From positions 22,232-86,231 of the forward strand of contig JAFXXI010000010.1 in NCBI GenBank assembly GCA_017542345.1: DNA of 64,000 nucleotides, written 5' to 3'. This document shows, in pieces, positions 49,994 to 60,305 of the stretch. Position numbers and translations under genes: made by a program. Source of the DNA: Bacteroidales bacterium (lineage in GTDB: Bacteria; Bacteroidota; Bacteroidia; Bacteroidales; P3). The notes under the pieces were generated by a model. That model saw only the letters and a program-made list of their open reading frames with translations. It did not search any database and had not been told where the DNA came from. Each line of letters begins with the position of its first letter. Within the stretch, counting starts at the first letter, position 1.

Positions 49994-50416
49994 ATGTTAC
50001 AACCCAAGAAAACAAGATATAGAAAGCAGCAAAAAGGCAAAATCAAAGGCAATGCTTTCCGTGGCCATGAACTGGCTTTCGGTACCTTTGGCATTAAATC
50101 GCTCGAGACCTGCTTCATCACTGGTCGCCAGATAGAGGCTGCACGTCAAGCTGTAACGCGTCACATGAAACGTGAAGGTCAGATATGGATTCGTATCTTC
50201 CCGGACAAGCCCATCACCAAGAAGCCCAATGAGGTGCGTATGGGTAAAGGTAAGGGTGCTCCCGAGTACTTTGTGGCTCGCGTGATGCCCGGCACCATGC
50301 TGTTTGAGTGTGAGGGTGTTCCGATGGATGTTGCGAAAGAGGCTCTGCGTCTTGCCGCTCAGAAACTTCCCATCGCGACCAAGTTTGTCGTCAAAAGAGA
50401 CTATATCGAAGAATAA
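49994..50416 (+). CDS. rplP: 50S ribosomal protein uL16
   Basis: This 140-residue protein contacts A-site t[43 protein letters not shown] and [13 protein letters not shown] are the family parts. The Arg that is hydroxylated in E. coli has a normal context here (GKGKGAPE). Confidence 0.97.
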   Translation: MLQPKKTRYRKQQKGKIKGNAFRGHELAFGTFGIKSLETCFITGRQIEAARQAVTRHMKREGQIWIRIFPDKPITKKPNEVRMGKGKGAPEYFVARVMPGTMLFECEGVPMDVAKEALRLAAQKLPIATKFVVKRDYIEE

Positions 50417-50434
50417 TCAGAAGAACCTATAGTC

Positions 50435-50638
50435 ATGAAGAATGAAATCGTATTAAAGGAGCTCTCGACTGCCGAACTGAAGGAGAAACTCGACACCGAG
50501 CGTGCACTCTATCAGAAGATGCTCATGAGCCACGCTGTCTCGCCCCTTGAGAATCCCAACAAAATCAAAGAAAGTAGAAAAAACATTGCCCGCTGCCTTA
50601 CAGAGCTCCGCGCGCGAGAAATCGCCGACCAAAAGTAA
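50435..50638 (+). CDS. rpmC: 50S ribosomal protein uL29
   Basis: This 67-residue two-helix protein sits near the tunnel exit. ELSTAELKEKLDTERALYQKM and NIARCLTELRAREI are the helices. Confidence 0.95.
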   Translation: MKNEIVLKELSTAELKEKLDTERALYQKMLMSHAVSPLENPNKIKESRKNIARCLTELRAREIADQK

Positions 50639-50668
50639 GCATGGCAATTAGTCAAATCCAATGCTAAG

Positions 50669-50923
50669 ATGGAAAGAAATTTAAGAAAAGAAAGAATTGG
50701 CGTTGTGGTCAGCAACAAGATGGACAAGTCCATCGTGATTCTTGTCGAGCGTAAGGTGAAACACCCGAAGTACGGCAAGTTTGTCAAGAAGTCCACAAAA
50801 TTCATGGCCCATGACGAGAAGAACGAGGCTGGTATCGGTGACACCGTCCGCATTATGGAGACCCGTCCGCTGAGCAAGAACAAATGCTGGCGCTTGGTTG
50901 AAATCGTCGAGAAGGCTAAGTAA
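50669..50923 (+). CDS. rpsQ: 30S ribosomal protein uS17
   Basis: This 84-residue OB-fold protein binds helix 11 of 16S r[43 protein letters not shown] and the [13 protein letters not shown]-like end ([17 protein letters not shown]) are seen. Confidence 0.97.
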   Translation: MERNLRKERIGVVVSNKMDKSIVILVERKVKHPKYGKFVKKSTKFMAHDEKNEAGIGDTVRIMETRPLSKNKCWRLVEIVEKAK

Positions 50924-50947
50924 CACTCATTAGAAAAACACGAAGAA

Positions 50948-51316
50948 ATGATACAACAAGAAACGAGAATGACCGTTGCCGATAACAGTGGTGCTAAGAG
51001 TGCCCTGTGCATCCGTGTCCTCGGTGGTACGAAGAAGCGTTATGCTTCGATTGGCGATACCATCGTGGTGGCTATCAAGGATGCCATTCCTTCCGGCAAC
51101 GTGAAGAAAGGAAGCGTATCGAAAGCAGTCGTGGTACGCACTAAGAAAGAGATTCGTCGCAATGATGGTTCTTACATCCGCTTCGACGACAATGCCTGTG
51201 TGTTGCTCACCGCAGCTGATGAGCTCCGTGGCACCCGTATCTTCGGCCCGGTGGGTCGCGAACTGCGCGAGAAACAGTTTATGAAGATTGTTTCACTCGC
51301 TCCCGAAGTATTGTAA
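50948..51316 (+). CDS. rplN: 50S ribosomal protein uL14
   Basis: This 122-residue protein bridges to 16S r[37 protein letters not shown] and [20 protein letters not shown] match the family. Confidence 0.98.
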   Translation: MIQQETRMTVADNSGAKSALCIRVLGGTKKRYASIGDTIVVAIKDAIPSGNVKKGSVSKAVVVRTKKEIRRNDGSYIRFDDNACVLLTAADELRGTRIFGPVGRELREKQFMKIVSLAPEVL

Positions 51317-51341
51317 AACAATCAAAAGAAAGTAGAGAACA

Positions 51342-51656
51342 ATGAAATTGCACGTTAAGAAAGGGGATATGGTTCAGGTTATTGCCGGCGACGACAAAGG
51401 TAAGATCGCCAAGGTGCTGAAGGTTTATCCCGAAAAGAATCGCGCCATCGTCGAGGGTGTCAACGTGAACAAGAAGCATACCAAGCCCAATGCGAAGAAC
51501 ACCCAGGGCGGTATCGTCGAGCAGGAGGCTCCTATCCACATTTCCAATCTGATGGTTGTGGTAGGAAAGACCCCCACCAAGGTTGGCCGCCGTGTTGACG
51601 AGAAGACTGGTAAAATTGTCCGTTATTCTAAAAAAACAGGGGAGGAGATTAAATAA
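51342..51656 (+). CDS. rplX: 50S ribosomal protein uL24
   Basis: This 104-residue assembly initiator begins with a KOW motif ([21 protein letters not shown]) and has [21 protein letters not shown]. Its stop overlaps the rplE start by one base. Confidence 0.97.
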   Translation: MKLHVKKGDMVQVIAGDDKGKIAKVLKVYPEKNRAIVEGVNVNKKHTKPNAKNTQGGIVEQEAPIHISNLMVVVGKTPTKVGRRVDEKTGKIVRYSKKTGEEIK

Positions 51657-52216
51657 TGGCATACATTCCTACATTGAAAACCAAATATAACGAGGAGATT
51701 CTGCCTGCTCTGATGAAAGAGTATGGTTACAAGACCGTCATGCAGGCTCCGCGTTTGAAGAAGATTACGCTCAACCAGGGTCTTGGCAAAGCCGCCATTG
51801 CCGACAAGAAGGTTATTGACAAGGGCATCGAGGAGATGACGGCCATTACCGGTCAGAAGGCTGTGGCTACCAAGTCGCGTAAGGATATTTCGAACTTCAA
51901 ACTGCGTCGTGGCATGCCCATCGGTGTCCGCGTGACCCTCCGTGGCGAGCGTATGTACGAGTTCCTGGAGCGTCTGGTGACTGCCTCTATCCCCCGTATC
52001 CGTGACTTCCGCGGCATCAACGATAAGGGCTTTGATGGCAAGGGCAACTACACCTTTGGTATTGCCGAGCAAATTATCTTCCCCGAGATTGATATCGACA
52101 AGATTGACCGTATCCAGGGTATGGACATTACCTTTGTTACCTCGGCTAAGACCGACAAAGAGGCCATGTCGCTGCTCAAGGAGTTTGGTTTACCGTTCAA
52201 GAATCAACAAAAATAA
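51656..52216 (+). CDS. rplE: 50S ribosomal protein uL5
   Basis: This 186-residue protein binds 5S rRNA and the P-site tRNA elbow. [36 protein letters not shown] and the C-terminal TYGFKEQ-like [18 protein letters not shown] region are present. Confidence 0.98.
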   Translation: MAYIPTLKTKYNEEILPALMKEYGYKTVMQAPRLKKITLNQGLGKAAIADKKVIDKGIEEMTAITGQKAVATKSRKDISNFKLRRGMPIGVRVTLRGERMYEFLERLVTASIPRIRDFRGINDKGFDGKGNYTFGIAEQIIFPEIDIDKIDRIQGMDITFVTSAKTDKEAMSLLKEFGLPFKNQQK

Positions 52217-52221
52217 GCATA

Positions 52222-52521
52222 ATGGCTAAAGAATCAATCAAAGCAAGAGAGCGCAAGAGAGCTAAAATGGTTGCGAAGTACGCTTCCAAGCGCGCTGCCC
52301 TGAAGGAAATTGTCCGCACTGGTGAACCCGAGGCTGTGGAGCAGGCAGTCATTGCCCTCCAGAAACTTCCGAAGAACGCCTGTCCGATTCGTCAGCACAA
52401 CCGCTGCCAGCTCACAGGTCGCCCCAAAGGTTACATGCGCCAGTTCGGTATCTCGCGTATCAACTTCCGCGAGATGGCCGTCTCCGGACTTATCCCCGGC
52501 GTGAAAAAAGCAAGTTGGTAA
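52222..52521 (+). CDS. rpsN: 30S ribosomal protein uS14, zinc-free long form
   Basis: This 99-residue form has [47 protein letters not shown] and PGVKKASW. The four-Cys zinc motif is absent, as in the long form that most Bacteroidota carry. A 68-base gap follows, with CAAGTTGGTA/CAAGTTGGCA repeated at 52511 and 52541. Confidence 0.97.
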   Translation: MAKESIKARERKRAKMVAKYASKRAALKEIVRTGEPEAVEQAVIALQKLPKNACPIRQHNRCQLTGRPKGYMRQFGISRINFREMAVSGLIPGVKKASW

Positions 52522-52589
52522 TAATTTATTGGTAGCTTTGCAAGTTGGCATTCCACCAATACTACAAAACTTAAAATCAAAAATTAAAA

Positions 52590-52991
52590 ATGGTAACAGA
52601 TCCTATTGCAGATTACTTGACCCGTATGCGCAACGCTATCGCCGCCAAGCATCGTGTTGTCGAGATTCCCGGCTCCAAGCTGAAAAAAGAGATGACCAAG
52701 ATTCTCTTTGAGAAGGGTTACATTCTGAACTACAAGTTTGAGAACGAAGGTTTGCACAACCAAACCATCAAAATCGCCCTCAAGTATCACCCCGTCACCA
52801 AGCAGTCGGCCATTGCCGAACTGAAACGTATTTCCAGCCCTGGCCTTCGTAAGTATGTGTCGGTTGACGAAATGCCCCGCGTGCTCAATGGCCTCGGTAT
52901 TGCTATCGTCTCCACCTCGAAAGGCCTTATGACTGACAAAGAGGCTCGCACATTGAATGTGGGTGGTGAGGTTTTATGTTACATCAGCTAA
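52590..52991 (+). CDS. rpsH: 30S ribosomal protein uS8
   Basis: This 133-residue protein binds the central 16S domain. [19 protein letters not shown] and [21 protein letters not shown] are the conserved parts. A TAGCTTTG box at 52533-52540 lies upstream, without a good -33. Confidence 0.97.
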   Translation: MVTDPIADYLTRMRNAIAAKHRVVEIPGSKLKKEMTKILFEKGYILNYKFENEGLHNQTIKIALKYHPVTKQSAIAELKRISSPGLRKYVSVDEMPRVLNGLGIAIVSTSKGLMTDKEARTLNVGGEVLCYIS

Positions 52992-53014
52992 TCTAAAGAG
53001 AGGAGAAACAGAAA

Positions 53015-53569
53015 ATGTCAAGAATAGGTAAAATGCCCATCCACCTTCCCAAAGGTGTTGAGGTCAAGGTTTCTGATGACAACGAACTGACCGTGAAAGG
53101 ACCCCTCGGTGAGCTTCACCAGAAGGTTAACCCGATGATTGAGGTGAAAGTCGAAGACGGTATGATTCATTTCAGCCGTCCGAATGACGAAAAAGAGACC
53201 AAAGCTATGCATGGCCTGTATCGTGCACTTGCCGCCAATATGGTGAAGGGTGTCAGCGAAGGTTTCAAAACCGTGCAGGAAGTTATCGGCGTCGGCTACA
53301 AGGTTCAGGCCACTGGTAATGTGATGGAGATGGATCTCGGATATTCTCATAAGATTTTCTTCGAGCTTGCTCCTGAAATCAAGGTGGAAACCGTGACCGA
53401 AAAAGGTAAGAACCCGATTATAACGATGACCAGCTGCGACAAGCAGGTACTGGGTATGGCGGCCGCAAAGATTCGCTCACTGCGCAAGCCGGAGCCGTAT
53501 AAAGGCAAAGGTATTCGCTTCCAGGGTGAAGAGATTCGCAAGAAAGCTGGTAAAGCTGCTGCTAAATAA
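53015..53569 (+). CDS. rplF: 50S ribosomal protein uL6
   Basis: This 184-residue protein near the factor-binding site has MSRIGKMPIHLPKGVEV, GLYRALAANMVKGVSEGF and RKPEPYKGKGIRFQGEEIR. Confidence 0.98.
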   Translation: MSRIGKMPIHLPKGVEVKVSDDNELTVKGPLGELHQKVNPMIEVKVEDGMIHFSRPNDEKETKAMHGLYRALAANMVKGVSEGFKTVQEVIGVGYKVQATGNVMEMDLGYSHKIFFELAPEIKVETVTEKGKNPIITMTSCDKQVLGMAAAKIRSLRKPEPYKGKGIRFQGEEIRKKAGKAAAK

Positions 53570-53599
53570 GTAAAAGAATAAGCCAAAAGAAATCGTATT

Positions 53600-53953
53600 A
53601 TGGCAACGAAGAAAGATATAAGAAGAACAAAAATCAAATTCCGCATTCGTCATAAAGTCAGCGGTACTGCTGAAATGCCTCGCCTTACGGTGTTTAGGAG
53701 CAACAAGGAAATCTATGCTCAGGTGATTGACGATGTAAAAGGTGTGACGCTGACCGCAGCTTCTTCCCGCGAGAAGGACTTCGAAAAGAGCGGCACAAAA
53801 AGCGAAGTGGCTGCAAAAGTGGGCAAGATGGTTGCCGAGCGAGCCATTGCCGCTGGAATTAACAACGTTGTTTTCGACCGTAATGGTTATCTGTACCACG
53901 GTCGTGTGAAAAGTTTGGCCGACGGAGCCAGAGAAGGTGGATTAAAATTCTAA
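53600..53953 (+). CDS. rplR: 50S ribosomal protein uL18
   Basis: This 117-residue 5S rRNA-binding protein has [18 protein letters not shown] and [30 protein letters not shown]. Confidence 0.97.
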   Translation: MATKKDIRRTKIKFRIRHKVSGTAEMPRLTVFRSNKEIYAQVIDDVKGVTLTAASSREKDFEKSGTKSEVAAKVGKMVAERAIAAGINNVVFDRNGYLYHGRVKSLADGAREGGLKF

Positions 53954-53960
53954 TAAAGTC

Positions 53961-54479
53961 ATGGCAGAATTAAACGTAAATAGAGTAAAGTCGAGCGACA
54001 TCGAGTTCAAAGACCGTCTTGTCGCCATCAATCGTGTAACTAAGGTTACCAAAGGTGGTCGTACGTTCACCTTTGCTGCCATCGTCGTTATTGGAAATGA
54101 GAACGGTGTGGTTGGCTATGGCCTCGGTAAAGCCAAGGAGGTTCAGGCTGCAGTTCAGAAAGGTGTCGACGATGCCAAGAAGAATCTTATCCGTGTCCCC
54201 GTTCTGAAAGGAACCATTCCGCACGAGCAGATGGGTAAGTACAGCGGAGCCAAAGTCTTCTTGAAGCCTGCCGCTCCTGGTACTGGTGTTATCGCCGGTG
54301 GTGCCATGCGTGCCGTTCTGGAGAGTGTCGGTGTGAAGGACGTGCTTGCCAAGTGCAAAGGCTCTTCGAATCCCCATAGCGTTGTGAAGGCTACTATCAA
54401 TGCGCTCCTCCAGATGAAGGATCCGTACATGGTGGCTCAGCTGCGTGGTGTCTCGTTGGATAAAGTGTTTAACGGTTAA
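53961..54479 (+). CDS. rpsE: 30S ribosomal protein uS5
   Basis: This 172-residue fidelity protein has [38 protein letters not shown] and [19 protein letters not shown]. It lies 7 bases after rplR. Confidence 0.98.
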   Translation: MAELNVNRVKSSDIEFKDRLVAINRVTKVTKGGRTFTFAAIVVIGNENGVVGYGLGKAKEVQAAVQKGVDDAKKNLIRVPVLKGTIPHEQMGKYSGAKVFLKPAAPGTGVIAGGAMRAVLESVGVKDVLAKCKGSSNPHSVVKATINALLQMKDPYMVAQLRGVSLDKVFNG

Positions 54480-54497
54480 TTATAGGAGGTCAATATC

Positions 54498-54683
54498 ATG
54501 GCAGAAAAGAAACTCAAAATCAAACAGGTTAGAAGCATCATCGGCCGTCCTGCCCGTCAGAAACGCACGATGGAAGCTTTAGGTCTCCGTCGGATTAATC
54601 ATACTCGTGAGGTTGTTGCGACACCTCAAATTCTTGGTATGATAGAGAGTGTGAAGCACCTCCTTACCGTTGAGGAAATTTAA
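54498..54683 (+). CDS. rpmD: 50S ribosomal protein uL30
   Basis: This 61-residue protein has LKIKQVRSIIGRPARQKRTMEALGLRRI. AGGAGG lies 13 bases before the start. Confidence 0.96.
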   Translation: MAEKKLKIKQVRSIIGRPARQKRTMEALGLRRINHTREVVATPQILGMIESVKHLLTVEEI

Positions 54684-54711
54684 TCAAGTAAACTAAGAAA
54701 GGAAACAGATA

Positions 54712-55161
54712 ATGAACTTAAGTAATCTCAAACCTGCGGAAGGTTCTATCAAACATTCGAAACGTATCGGCCGTGGTGCCGGTTCTGGAAAGGGTGGTAC
54801 CTCCACACGCGGTAACAAGGGTGCAAAGGCTCGTTCGGGTTATCACCAGAAGGTGGGCTTCGAAGGTGGTCAGATGCCGTTGTATCGCCGTGTTCCCAAG
54901 TTCGGTTTCAAGAACCTCAACCGTGTTGAATATGTTGGTATCAACATCGATACGATAAACACTTTGGCCGAGACGAAGAACATCACGGATTTCAATATTG
55001 AAGTTTTGAAGCAGAATGGTCTGATTTCTGGCAAGGATCGTATCAAGATTCTGGGTCGTGGTGAACTTGCAAAGACTGTCAACGTCACTGCCCACGCTTT
55101 TTCGGCTTCCGCCAAAAAAGCGATTGAAGACAAGGGCGGTGTTGCTACTGTTATTGAATAA
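54712..55161 (+). CDS. rplO: 50S ribosomal protein uL15
   Basis: This 149-residue protein has the Gly-rich N-terminal extension RIGRGAGSGKGGTSTRGNKGAKAR and GFEGGQMPLYRRVPKFGF. It lies before secY in the classic spc order. Confidence 0.97.
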   Translation: MNLSNLKPAEGSIKHSKRIGRGAGSGKGGTSTRGNKGAKARSGYHQKVGFEGGQMPLYRRVPKFGFKNLNRVEYVGINIDTINTLAETKNITDFNIEVLKQNGLISGKDRIKILGRGELAKTVNVTAHAFSASAKKAIEDKGGVATVIE

Positions 55162-55175
55162 TAGATTATTGCACA

Positions 55176-56534
55176 ATGAAGCGATTTATACAGACACTGA
55201 AAAACATCTGGTCGATAGAAGACCTGCGGAAGAGAATACTCTATACACTTTTGTTGGTGTTGATCTACCGCATTGGCTCTTATGTCGTTTTGCCGGGTGT
55301 TGACCCCTCGCAGTTGCAGGGCTTGCAGAAACAGGGCTCTGAGGGCTTGATGGGACTTCTCAACATGTTCTCGGGCGGCGCATTCTCCAATGCTTCGATT
55401 TTTGCACTGGGTATTATGCCGTACATCACAGCATCGATTGTCATTCAGTTGCTGGTGATGGTTGTGCCCTATTTCCAAAAAATGCAGCGTGAGGGTGAAA
55501 GTGGCCGTAGAAAAATGAATCAAATCACTCGTTGGCTTACCATTGTGGTAACAGCTGCTCAGGCTCCTGCGTACCTTGTGAACATGAAAAACCAACTGGG
55601 TGCATCTTCCATTGCGTTCTATCCATTTGATGGCACTGGCCCCACTCCGTTCTTCTGGGTGTCCAGCGAGATTATTCTCATCTGCGGAACGCTCTTTGTG
55701 ATGTGGCTCGGTGAGCGTATTACTGACAAGGGTGTTGGTAATGGTATTTCCCTTCTGATTATGATTGGTATCATTGCTCGACTCCCGTTCGCTCTCTTTG
55801 GCGAGTTTGTCTCTCGTTGGACGGAAAGCGGTGGTCTTGTGATGTTCCTCGTCGAGTTGGTGGTGCTTTTGGCTGTTATTCTGATGGTGATTCTGCTTGT
55901 TCAGGGCACCAGACGTATTCCGGTTCAGTATGCCAAGCGCATCGTCGGTAATAAGCAGTATGGCGGTGTGCGCCAGTACATCCCCATCAAGGTGAATGCC
56001 GCAGGTGTTATGCCTATCATTTTCGCACAGGCCATCATGTTCCTGCCCGTGACCATTTCGATGGGTGTCAGAGGTGGTGCCAGTTCGAAGTTTGCTATGG
56101 CATTTGCTGACTACAATGGCTTCTGGTACAATTTGGTGTTCGCAATTCTGGTGGTGTTGTTCACTTATTTCTATACGGCTATTGCTATTAACCCCAATCA
56201 GATGGCTGACGATATGAAGAAAAACGGAGGCTTCATTCCCGGTGTCAAACCTGGAAAGAAGACTGCCGAATATCTTGAGGGTATTCTCTCCAAGATAACT
56301 CTTCCTGGTTCTATTTTCCTGGCTATTGTCGCCATATTGCCGGCTATTATCCGTTTGTTCGGTGTCAACACCCAATTTGCCCAGTTCTATGGTGGTACCT
56401 CGCTGCTGATTTTGGTGGGTGTTATCCTCGATACATTGCAGCAAATTGAGAGCCACCTGCTGATGCGTCACTATGACGGATTGACGAAAACTGGCCGAAT
56501 CAAAGGTCGTACCTCCATGTCTATCCAAGCGTAA
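55176..56534 (+). CDS. secY: Protein translocase subunit SecY
   Basis: This 452-residue inner-membrane channel protein has ten helices. YRIGSYVVLPGVDPSQL, the plug region NMFSGGAFSNASIFALGIMPYI, and MADDMKKNGGFIPGVKPGKKTAEYL, the cytosolic loop that SecA and ribosomes use, are visible. The coding sequence is less GC-rich than the envelope genes at 30-40 kb. Confidence 0.98.
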   Translation: MKRFIQTLKNIWSIEDLRKRILYTLLLVLIYRIGSYVVLPGVDPSQLQGLQKQGSEGLMGLLNMFSGGAFSNASIFALGIMPYITASIVIQLLVMVVPYFQKMQREGESGRRKMNQITRWLTIVVTAAQAPAYLVNMKNQLGASSIAFYPFDGTGPTPFFWVSSEIILICGTLFVMWLGERITDKGVGNGISLLIMIGIIARLPFALFGEFVSRWTESGGLVMFLVELVVLLAVILMVILLVQGTRRIPVQYAKRIVGNKQYGGVRQYIPIKVNAAGVMPIIFAQAIMFLPVTISMGVRGGASSKFAMAFADYNGFWYNLVFAILVVLFTYFYTAIAINPNQMADDMKKNGGFIPGVKPGKKTAEYLEGILSKITLPGSIFLAIVAILPAIIRLFGVNTQFAQFYGGTSLLILVGVILDTLQQIESHLLMRHYDGLTKTGRIKGRTSMSIQA

Positions 56535-56546
56535 AGAATTATCTGA

Positions 56547-57314
56547 ATGATAGTGCTCAAAACAAAGGAAGAGATAGAGCTCATTCGTGATGCTGGCCGC
56601 CTCCTCGGGAAAACTCTCGCGGAGGTAGGCCGTCATATTCGTGCAGGTGTCACGACGGCATATCTTGACCAAATCGGTGAGCAGTTCATTCGTGATAATG
56701 GCGCTATACCCTTGTGCAAGGGATTCGAGGGTTTCCCCTCCGCTTTTTGTATCTCGGTTAATGACGTGGTTGTCCACGGTATTCCTGGTGAATTGTTTTT
56801 GCAGGAGGGCGATAATGTCACGCTCGATTGTGTTGTCAGCTATAATGGTTATGTCGCCGATTCTGCATACACTTTCTCCGTGGGGGAGATTAGCCCTGAG
56901 AAACAGCGGTTGATGAAAGTTACCCGAGAGGCTCTGTATATCGGTCTTGACCAGTGCAAGGAGGGCAATAGAGTGGGGGACATCAGCCATGCTGTGCAAA
57001 TGCACTGCGAGAAGAATGGCTATTCCGTTGTTCGCGAACTCTGTGGTCATGGAGTGGGATTCCAGATGCATGAATCGCCCAATGTCCCTAACTATGGTGT
57101 CAAGGGAACAGGTCCTTTACTCAAGGAAGGAATGGTGATTGCGGTGGAGCCAATGGTGTGCATGGGGTCGAAGAATGTTAAGTTCTCCAAGGAGGACGGA
57201 TGGACTTGCCGTACCAAGGATGGCAAACCGTCGGCGCATTATGAGCATACGGTAGCTATTACAAAAGATGGCCCGGACATCCTCACCACTTTTGAATACA
57301 TTGAAAACAAATAA
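56547..57314 (+). CDS. map: Methionine aminopeptidase type I
   Basis: This 255-residue enzyme removes the first Met. VVHGIP carries the substrate His; the metal ligands are Asp in VTLDCVV, Asp in YVADSAYTF, His in CGHGVGFQMHE, Glu in IAVEPM and Glu in HYEHTVAIT. The secY-map-infA order is normal for Bacteroidota. Confidence 0.97.
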   Translation: MIVLKTKEEIELIRDAGRLLGKTLAEVGRHIRAGVTTAYLDQIGEQFIRDNGAIPLCKGFEGFPSAFCISVNDVVVHGIPGELFLQEGDNVTLDCVVSYNGYVADSAYTFSVGEISPEKQRLMKVTREALYIGLDQCKEGNRVGDISHAVQMHCEKNGYSVVRELCGHGVGFQMHESPNVPNYGVKGTGPLLKEGMVIAVEPMVCMGSKNVKFSKEDGWTCRTKDGKPSAHYEHTVAITKDGPDILTTFEYIENK

Positions 57315-57331
57315 TACGGTAAGACATTAGA

Positions 57332-57550
57332 ATGGCAAAACAGGCATCCATACAACTCGACGGGACAGTTACAGAATCGCTCGGTAACGCTATGTTCCGT
57401 GTGGAATTGGAGAACGGGCATCAGATTATTGCTCACATCTCTGGTAAAATGCGTATGCATTATATTAAAATCCTGCCGGGCGACAAGGTGCAAATAGAAA
57501 TGTCTCCCTACGATCTCTCGAAAGGGCGTATCACTTACCGTCATCGATAG
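57332..57550 (+). CDS. infA: Translation initiation factor IF-1
   Basis: This 72-residue OB-fold factor occupies the A site during initiation. [26 protein letters not shown] and [26 protein letters not shown] match the family. Confidence 0.98.
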   Translation: MAKQASIQLDGTVTESLGNAMFRVELENGHQIIAHISGKMRMHYIKILPGDKVQIEMSPYDLSKGRITYRHR

Positions 57551-57594
57551 ACTAAAAAGAAGAAATAAAACAACAAGATTAATAATTACACACA

Positions 57595-57711
57595 ATGAAA
57601 GTAAGAGTATCTGTAAAGAAAAGATCGCCCGAGTGCAAAGTGGTTCGTCGCCACGGGGTGGTCTATGTTATCAACAAGAAGAATCCTAAGTTCAAACAGA
57701 GACAAGGATAA
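57595..57711 (+). CDS. rpmJ: 50S ribosomal protein bL36, zinc-free form
   Basis: This 38-residue protein reads [20 protein letters not shown], then [18 protein letters not shown]. Of the four zinc ligands (C11, C14, C27, H32) only C14 remains, which is the zinc-free form usual in Bacteroidota. Confidence 0.96.
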   Translation: MKVRVSVKKRSPECKVVRRHGVVYVINKKNPKFKQRQG

Positions 57712-57742
57712 TTAAAAACCCAAAAAAGTATAAAAACAATTT

Positions 57743-58120
57743 ATGGCACGTATTGCAGGTATTGATTTACCCAAGAACAAAAGAGGAGAGATAGGTTTGA
57801 CCTATATCTACGGTATTGGACGTAGCACTGCCAAGGAAATTCTGGCCAAGGCCGGTATTGATGAAGGCAAGAAAGTTCAGGATTGGACTGACGACGAGCA
57901 GAATGCCCTCCGTACCATCATCAATGATGAGTACAAAGTTGAAGGCGCCCTCCGTTCCGAGGTTCAGATGAACATCAAGCGTCTGATGGATATTGGTTGC
58001 TACCGTGGCATCCGTCACCGCCTGGGTCTTCCTCTTCGTGGCCAGAGCACCAAGAACAATGCTCGCACGCGCAAGGGTAAAAAGAAAACAATCGCTAACA
58101 AGAAGAAAGCTACCAAGTAA
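57743..58120 (+). CDS. rpsM: 30S ribosomal protein uS13
   Basis: This 125-residue head protein has [24 protein letters not shown] and [28 protein letters not shown]. An 87-base gap to rpsK follows, with an 8-bp inverted repeat (CCAATCGC 58134-58141, GCGATTGG 58165-58172). Confidence 0.98.
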   Translation: MARIAGIDLPKNKRGEIGLTYIYGIGRSTAKEILAKAGIDEGKKVQDWTDDEQNALRTIINDEYKVEGALRSEVQMNIKRLMDIGCYRGIRHRLGLPLRGQSTKNNARTRKGKKKTIANKKKATK

Positions 58121-58207
58121 CATGTTGTAGCGCCCAATCGCGGATTAGATAGTGAATGTTAGAAGCGATTGGTAGTAAGTAACAAAAAGTAAATCAAGCA
58201 AAACAAA

Positions 58208-58597
58208 ATGGCAAAAACTTCTAAACCGACCAAAAAGAGAGTCGTAAAAGTTGAACCTCAGGGAAGAGCATGCATCTTTGCATCCTTCAACAACGTCATC
58301 GTTTCGTTGACGAACAATGCCGGTCAAGTGATTTCTTGGTCGTCTGCTGGAAAAATGGGCTTCCGCGGATCGAAGAAAAACACTCCGTATGCCGCTCAGA
58401 TGGCTGCGGAAGATTGCGGTAAAGTTGCTTATGATTTGGGCCTAAGAAAAGTGAAGGTCTTTGTGAAAGGACCTGGTCAAGGACGTGAATCTGCAATCCG
58501 CGCAATCAATACTTGTGGCATCGAGGTTACCGAGATCACCGACATCACCCCGCTGCCCCACAATGGTTGCCGCCCCCCCAAACGTCGTCGTGTGTAA
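58208..58597 (+). CDS. rpsK: 30S ribosomal protein uS11
   Basis: This 129-residue platform protein has [38 protein letters not shown] and [18 protein letters not shown]. Confidence 0.98.
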   Translation: MAKTSKPTKKRVVKVEPQGRACIFASFNNVIVSLTNNAGQVISWSSAGKMGFRGSKKNTPYAAQMAAEDCGKVAYDLGLRKVKVFVKGPGQGRESAIRAINTCGIEVTEITDITPLPHNGCRPPKRRRV

Positions 58598-58624
58598 TTA
58601 TTAATCAAAAAAGACAAGTAAACA

Positions 58625-59230
58625 ATGGCAAGATACACCGGTCCGAAGACCAAAATTGCAAGAAAATTCCACGAGCCTATCTATGGCCCGGACAAATCCT
58701 ACGAGAAGAAACCTTATGCTCCCGGTATGCACGGCCAGAACCGTCGCCGCAGCAAGACTTCCGAGTATGGTATCCAGCTCAATGAGAAACAGAAAGCCAA
58801 ATATACTTATGGCATTCTGGAGCGCCAGTTCCGTAAACTCTATGCCGAGGCTTCCCGTCGTGGTGGCATCACTGGTGAGGAGCTGATGAAACTCATCGAG
58901 GCTCGTCTCGACAATGTCGTCTACCGTCTTGGCATCGCCCGCACCCGTGCGCAGGCTCGTCAGTTGGTTGCACATCGTCATATCGCTGTCAACGGCAATG
59001 TGGTCAATGTCCCCTCCTATTCTCTCCGCGAGGGCGATGTTGTCTCTGTCCGTGAGCGCAGCAAATCGCTTGAGATTATCACCGATGCAGTCGCTTCCCG
59101 TGCCAACAACTATCCCTGGCTCGAGTGGGACGGCGCTAACCTCAGCGGTAAGTTCGTCAACTATCCTCAGCGCCCCGATATCCCTGAGACTATCAATGAG
59201 CAGCTCATCGTTGACCTCTACTCCAAGTAA
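58625..59230 (+). CDS. rpsD: 30S ribosomal protein uS4
   Basis: This 201-residue assembly protein has [19 protein letters not shown] and the S4 domain [28 protein letters not shown]. No N-terminal zinc Cys cluster is present. The 74-base gap to rpoA contains a small hairpin (TCCGG/CCGGA near 59258). Confidence 0.98.
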   Translation: MARYTGPKTKIARKFHEPIYGPDKSYEKKPYAPGMHGQNRRRSKTSEYGIQLNEKQKAKYTYGILERQFRKLYAEASRRGGITGEELMKLIEARLDNVVYRLGIARTRAQARQLVAHRHIAVNGNVVNVPSYSLREGDVVSVRERSKSLEIITDAVASRANNYPWLEWDGANLSGKFVNYPQRPDIPETINEQLIVDLYSK

Positions 59231-59304
59231 ATAGCCTTTAGGCCTCATAAACGTCCGGCAGTTTGCCCGGATAAGTCAAATTCAAAGAAAGAAAGGATAA
59301 AACA

Positions 59305-60297
59305 ATGGCAATATTATCATTCCAGAAACCTGACAAGGTGGTTATGCTGGAGGCCAACGATTCTCGTGGTACGTTCGAATTCCGTCCGCTGGAGCCTGGC
59401 TATGGCACTACCATCGGCAACGCTTTGCGTCGCGTCCTTCTCTCTTCGCTTGAGGGCTATGCTATTACTTCTGTGCAAATCGATGGCGTCGATCATGAGT
59501 TTTCGTCCATCCCCGGCGTTGTCGAGGATATGACCGACATCATCCTGCGTCTGAAACAAATCCGTTTCCGCCGTCAGTTAGAGGACACCGAACACGAAAA
59601 GCTCACCTTCACGATTAAGGAACAGACCGTTTTCAAGGCTGGCGACCTCAACAGCAACCTCAACGGCTTCCAGGTACTCAATCCTGAATTGGAGATCTGC
59701 CACATGGAGCCTAAGACCGAGCTGCGCATCACGCTCAGCATCGACAAAGGCCGTGGCTACGTCCCCGCCGACGAGAACAAGAAAGCCACTGACCCCATCG
59801 GTGTCATCGCCATCGACTCCATCCATACCCCCATCAAGAAGGTTATGTATGCCGTCGACGACTACCGTGTTGAGCAGCGCACCGACTATGAGAAGCTCAC
59901 CTTCGACATCGAGACCGATGGTTCCATCCACCCGAAGGAGGCCCTCAAGGAGGCTGCCACCATCCTCATCCAGCACTTCATGCTCTTCTCCGACGAGCGC
60001 ATCACGCTCGATGTCGAGACCAAGCCTGTGCAGGAAGAGTTCGACGAGACTACGGCTCACATCCGTCAGTTGCTTAAGACCAAGCTCATTGACCTTGACC
60101 TTTCCGTGCGCGCCCTCAACTGCCTCAAGGCTGCCGAGGTCGACACCCTGGGTGACCTCGTGTCGTTCAACAAGGCCGACCTGCTGAAGTTCCGCAACTT
60201 CGGTAAAAAATCGCTCACCGAACTGGAAAACCTGGTTGCTTCCAAGAACCTTGAGTTCGGTATGAATGTCGCAAAGTATAAACTTGATAAAGAATAA
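59305..60297 (+). CDS. rpoA: RNA polymerase subunit alpha
   Basis: This 330-residue subunit forms the dimer base of RNA polymerase. The N-terminal domain has [25 protein letters not shown]; the C-terminal domain (from about 255) has [23 protein letters not shown] and [12 protein letters not shown] for UP-element and regulator contacts. Length is normal. Confidence 0.98.
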   Translation: MAILSFQKPDKVVMLEANDSRGTFEFRPLEPGYGTTIGNALRRVLLSSLEGYAITSVQIDGVDHEFSSIPGVVEDMTDIILRLKQIRFRRQLEDTEHEKLTFTIKEQTVFKAGDLNSNLNGFQVLNPELEICHMEPKTELRITLSIDKGRGYVPADENKKATDPIGVIAIDSIHTPIKKVMYAVDDYRVEQRTDYEKLTFDIETDGSIHPKEALKEAATILIQHFMLFSDERITLDVETKPVQEEFDETTAHIRQLLKTKLIDLDLSVRALNCLKAAEVDTLGDLVSFNKADLLKFRNFGKKSLTELENLVASKNLEFGMNVAKYKLDKE

Positions 60298-60305
60298 GAA
60301 AAGAT

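Noticed and set aside
54870-57071. Reverse-strand open frame of 733 codons across rplO, secY and map
   Set aside because: The forward genes are certain and the reverse translation (many His, Asn, Gln) has no recognisable domain or start site.
57595-57711. Degenerate rpmJ because zinc ligands are missing
   Set aside because: The zinc-free form of bL36 is normal in Bacteroidota, and uS14 in the same operon is zinc-free as well.
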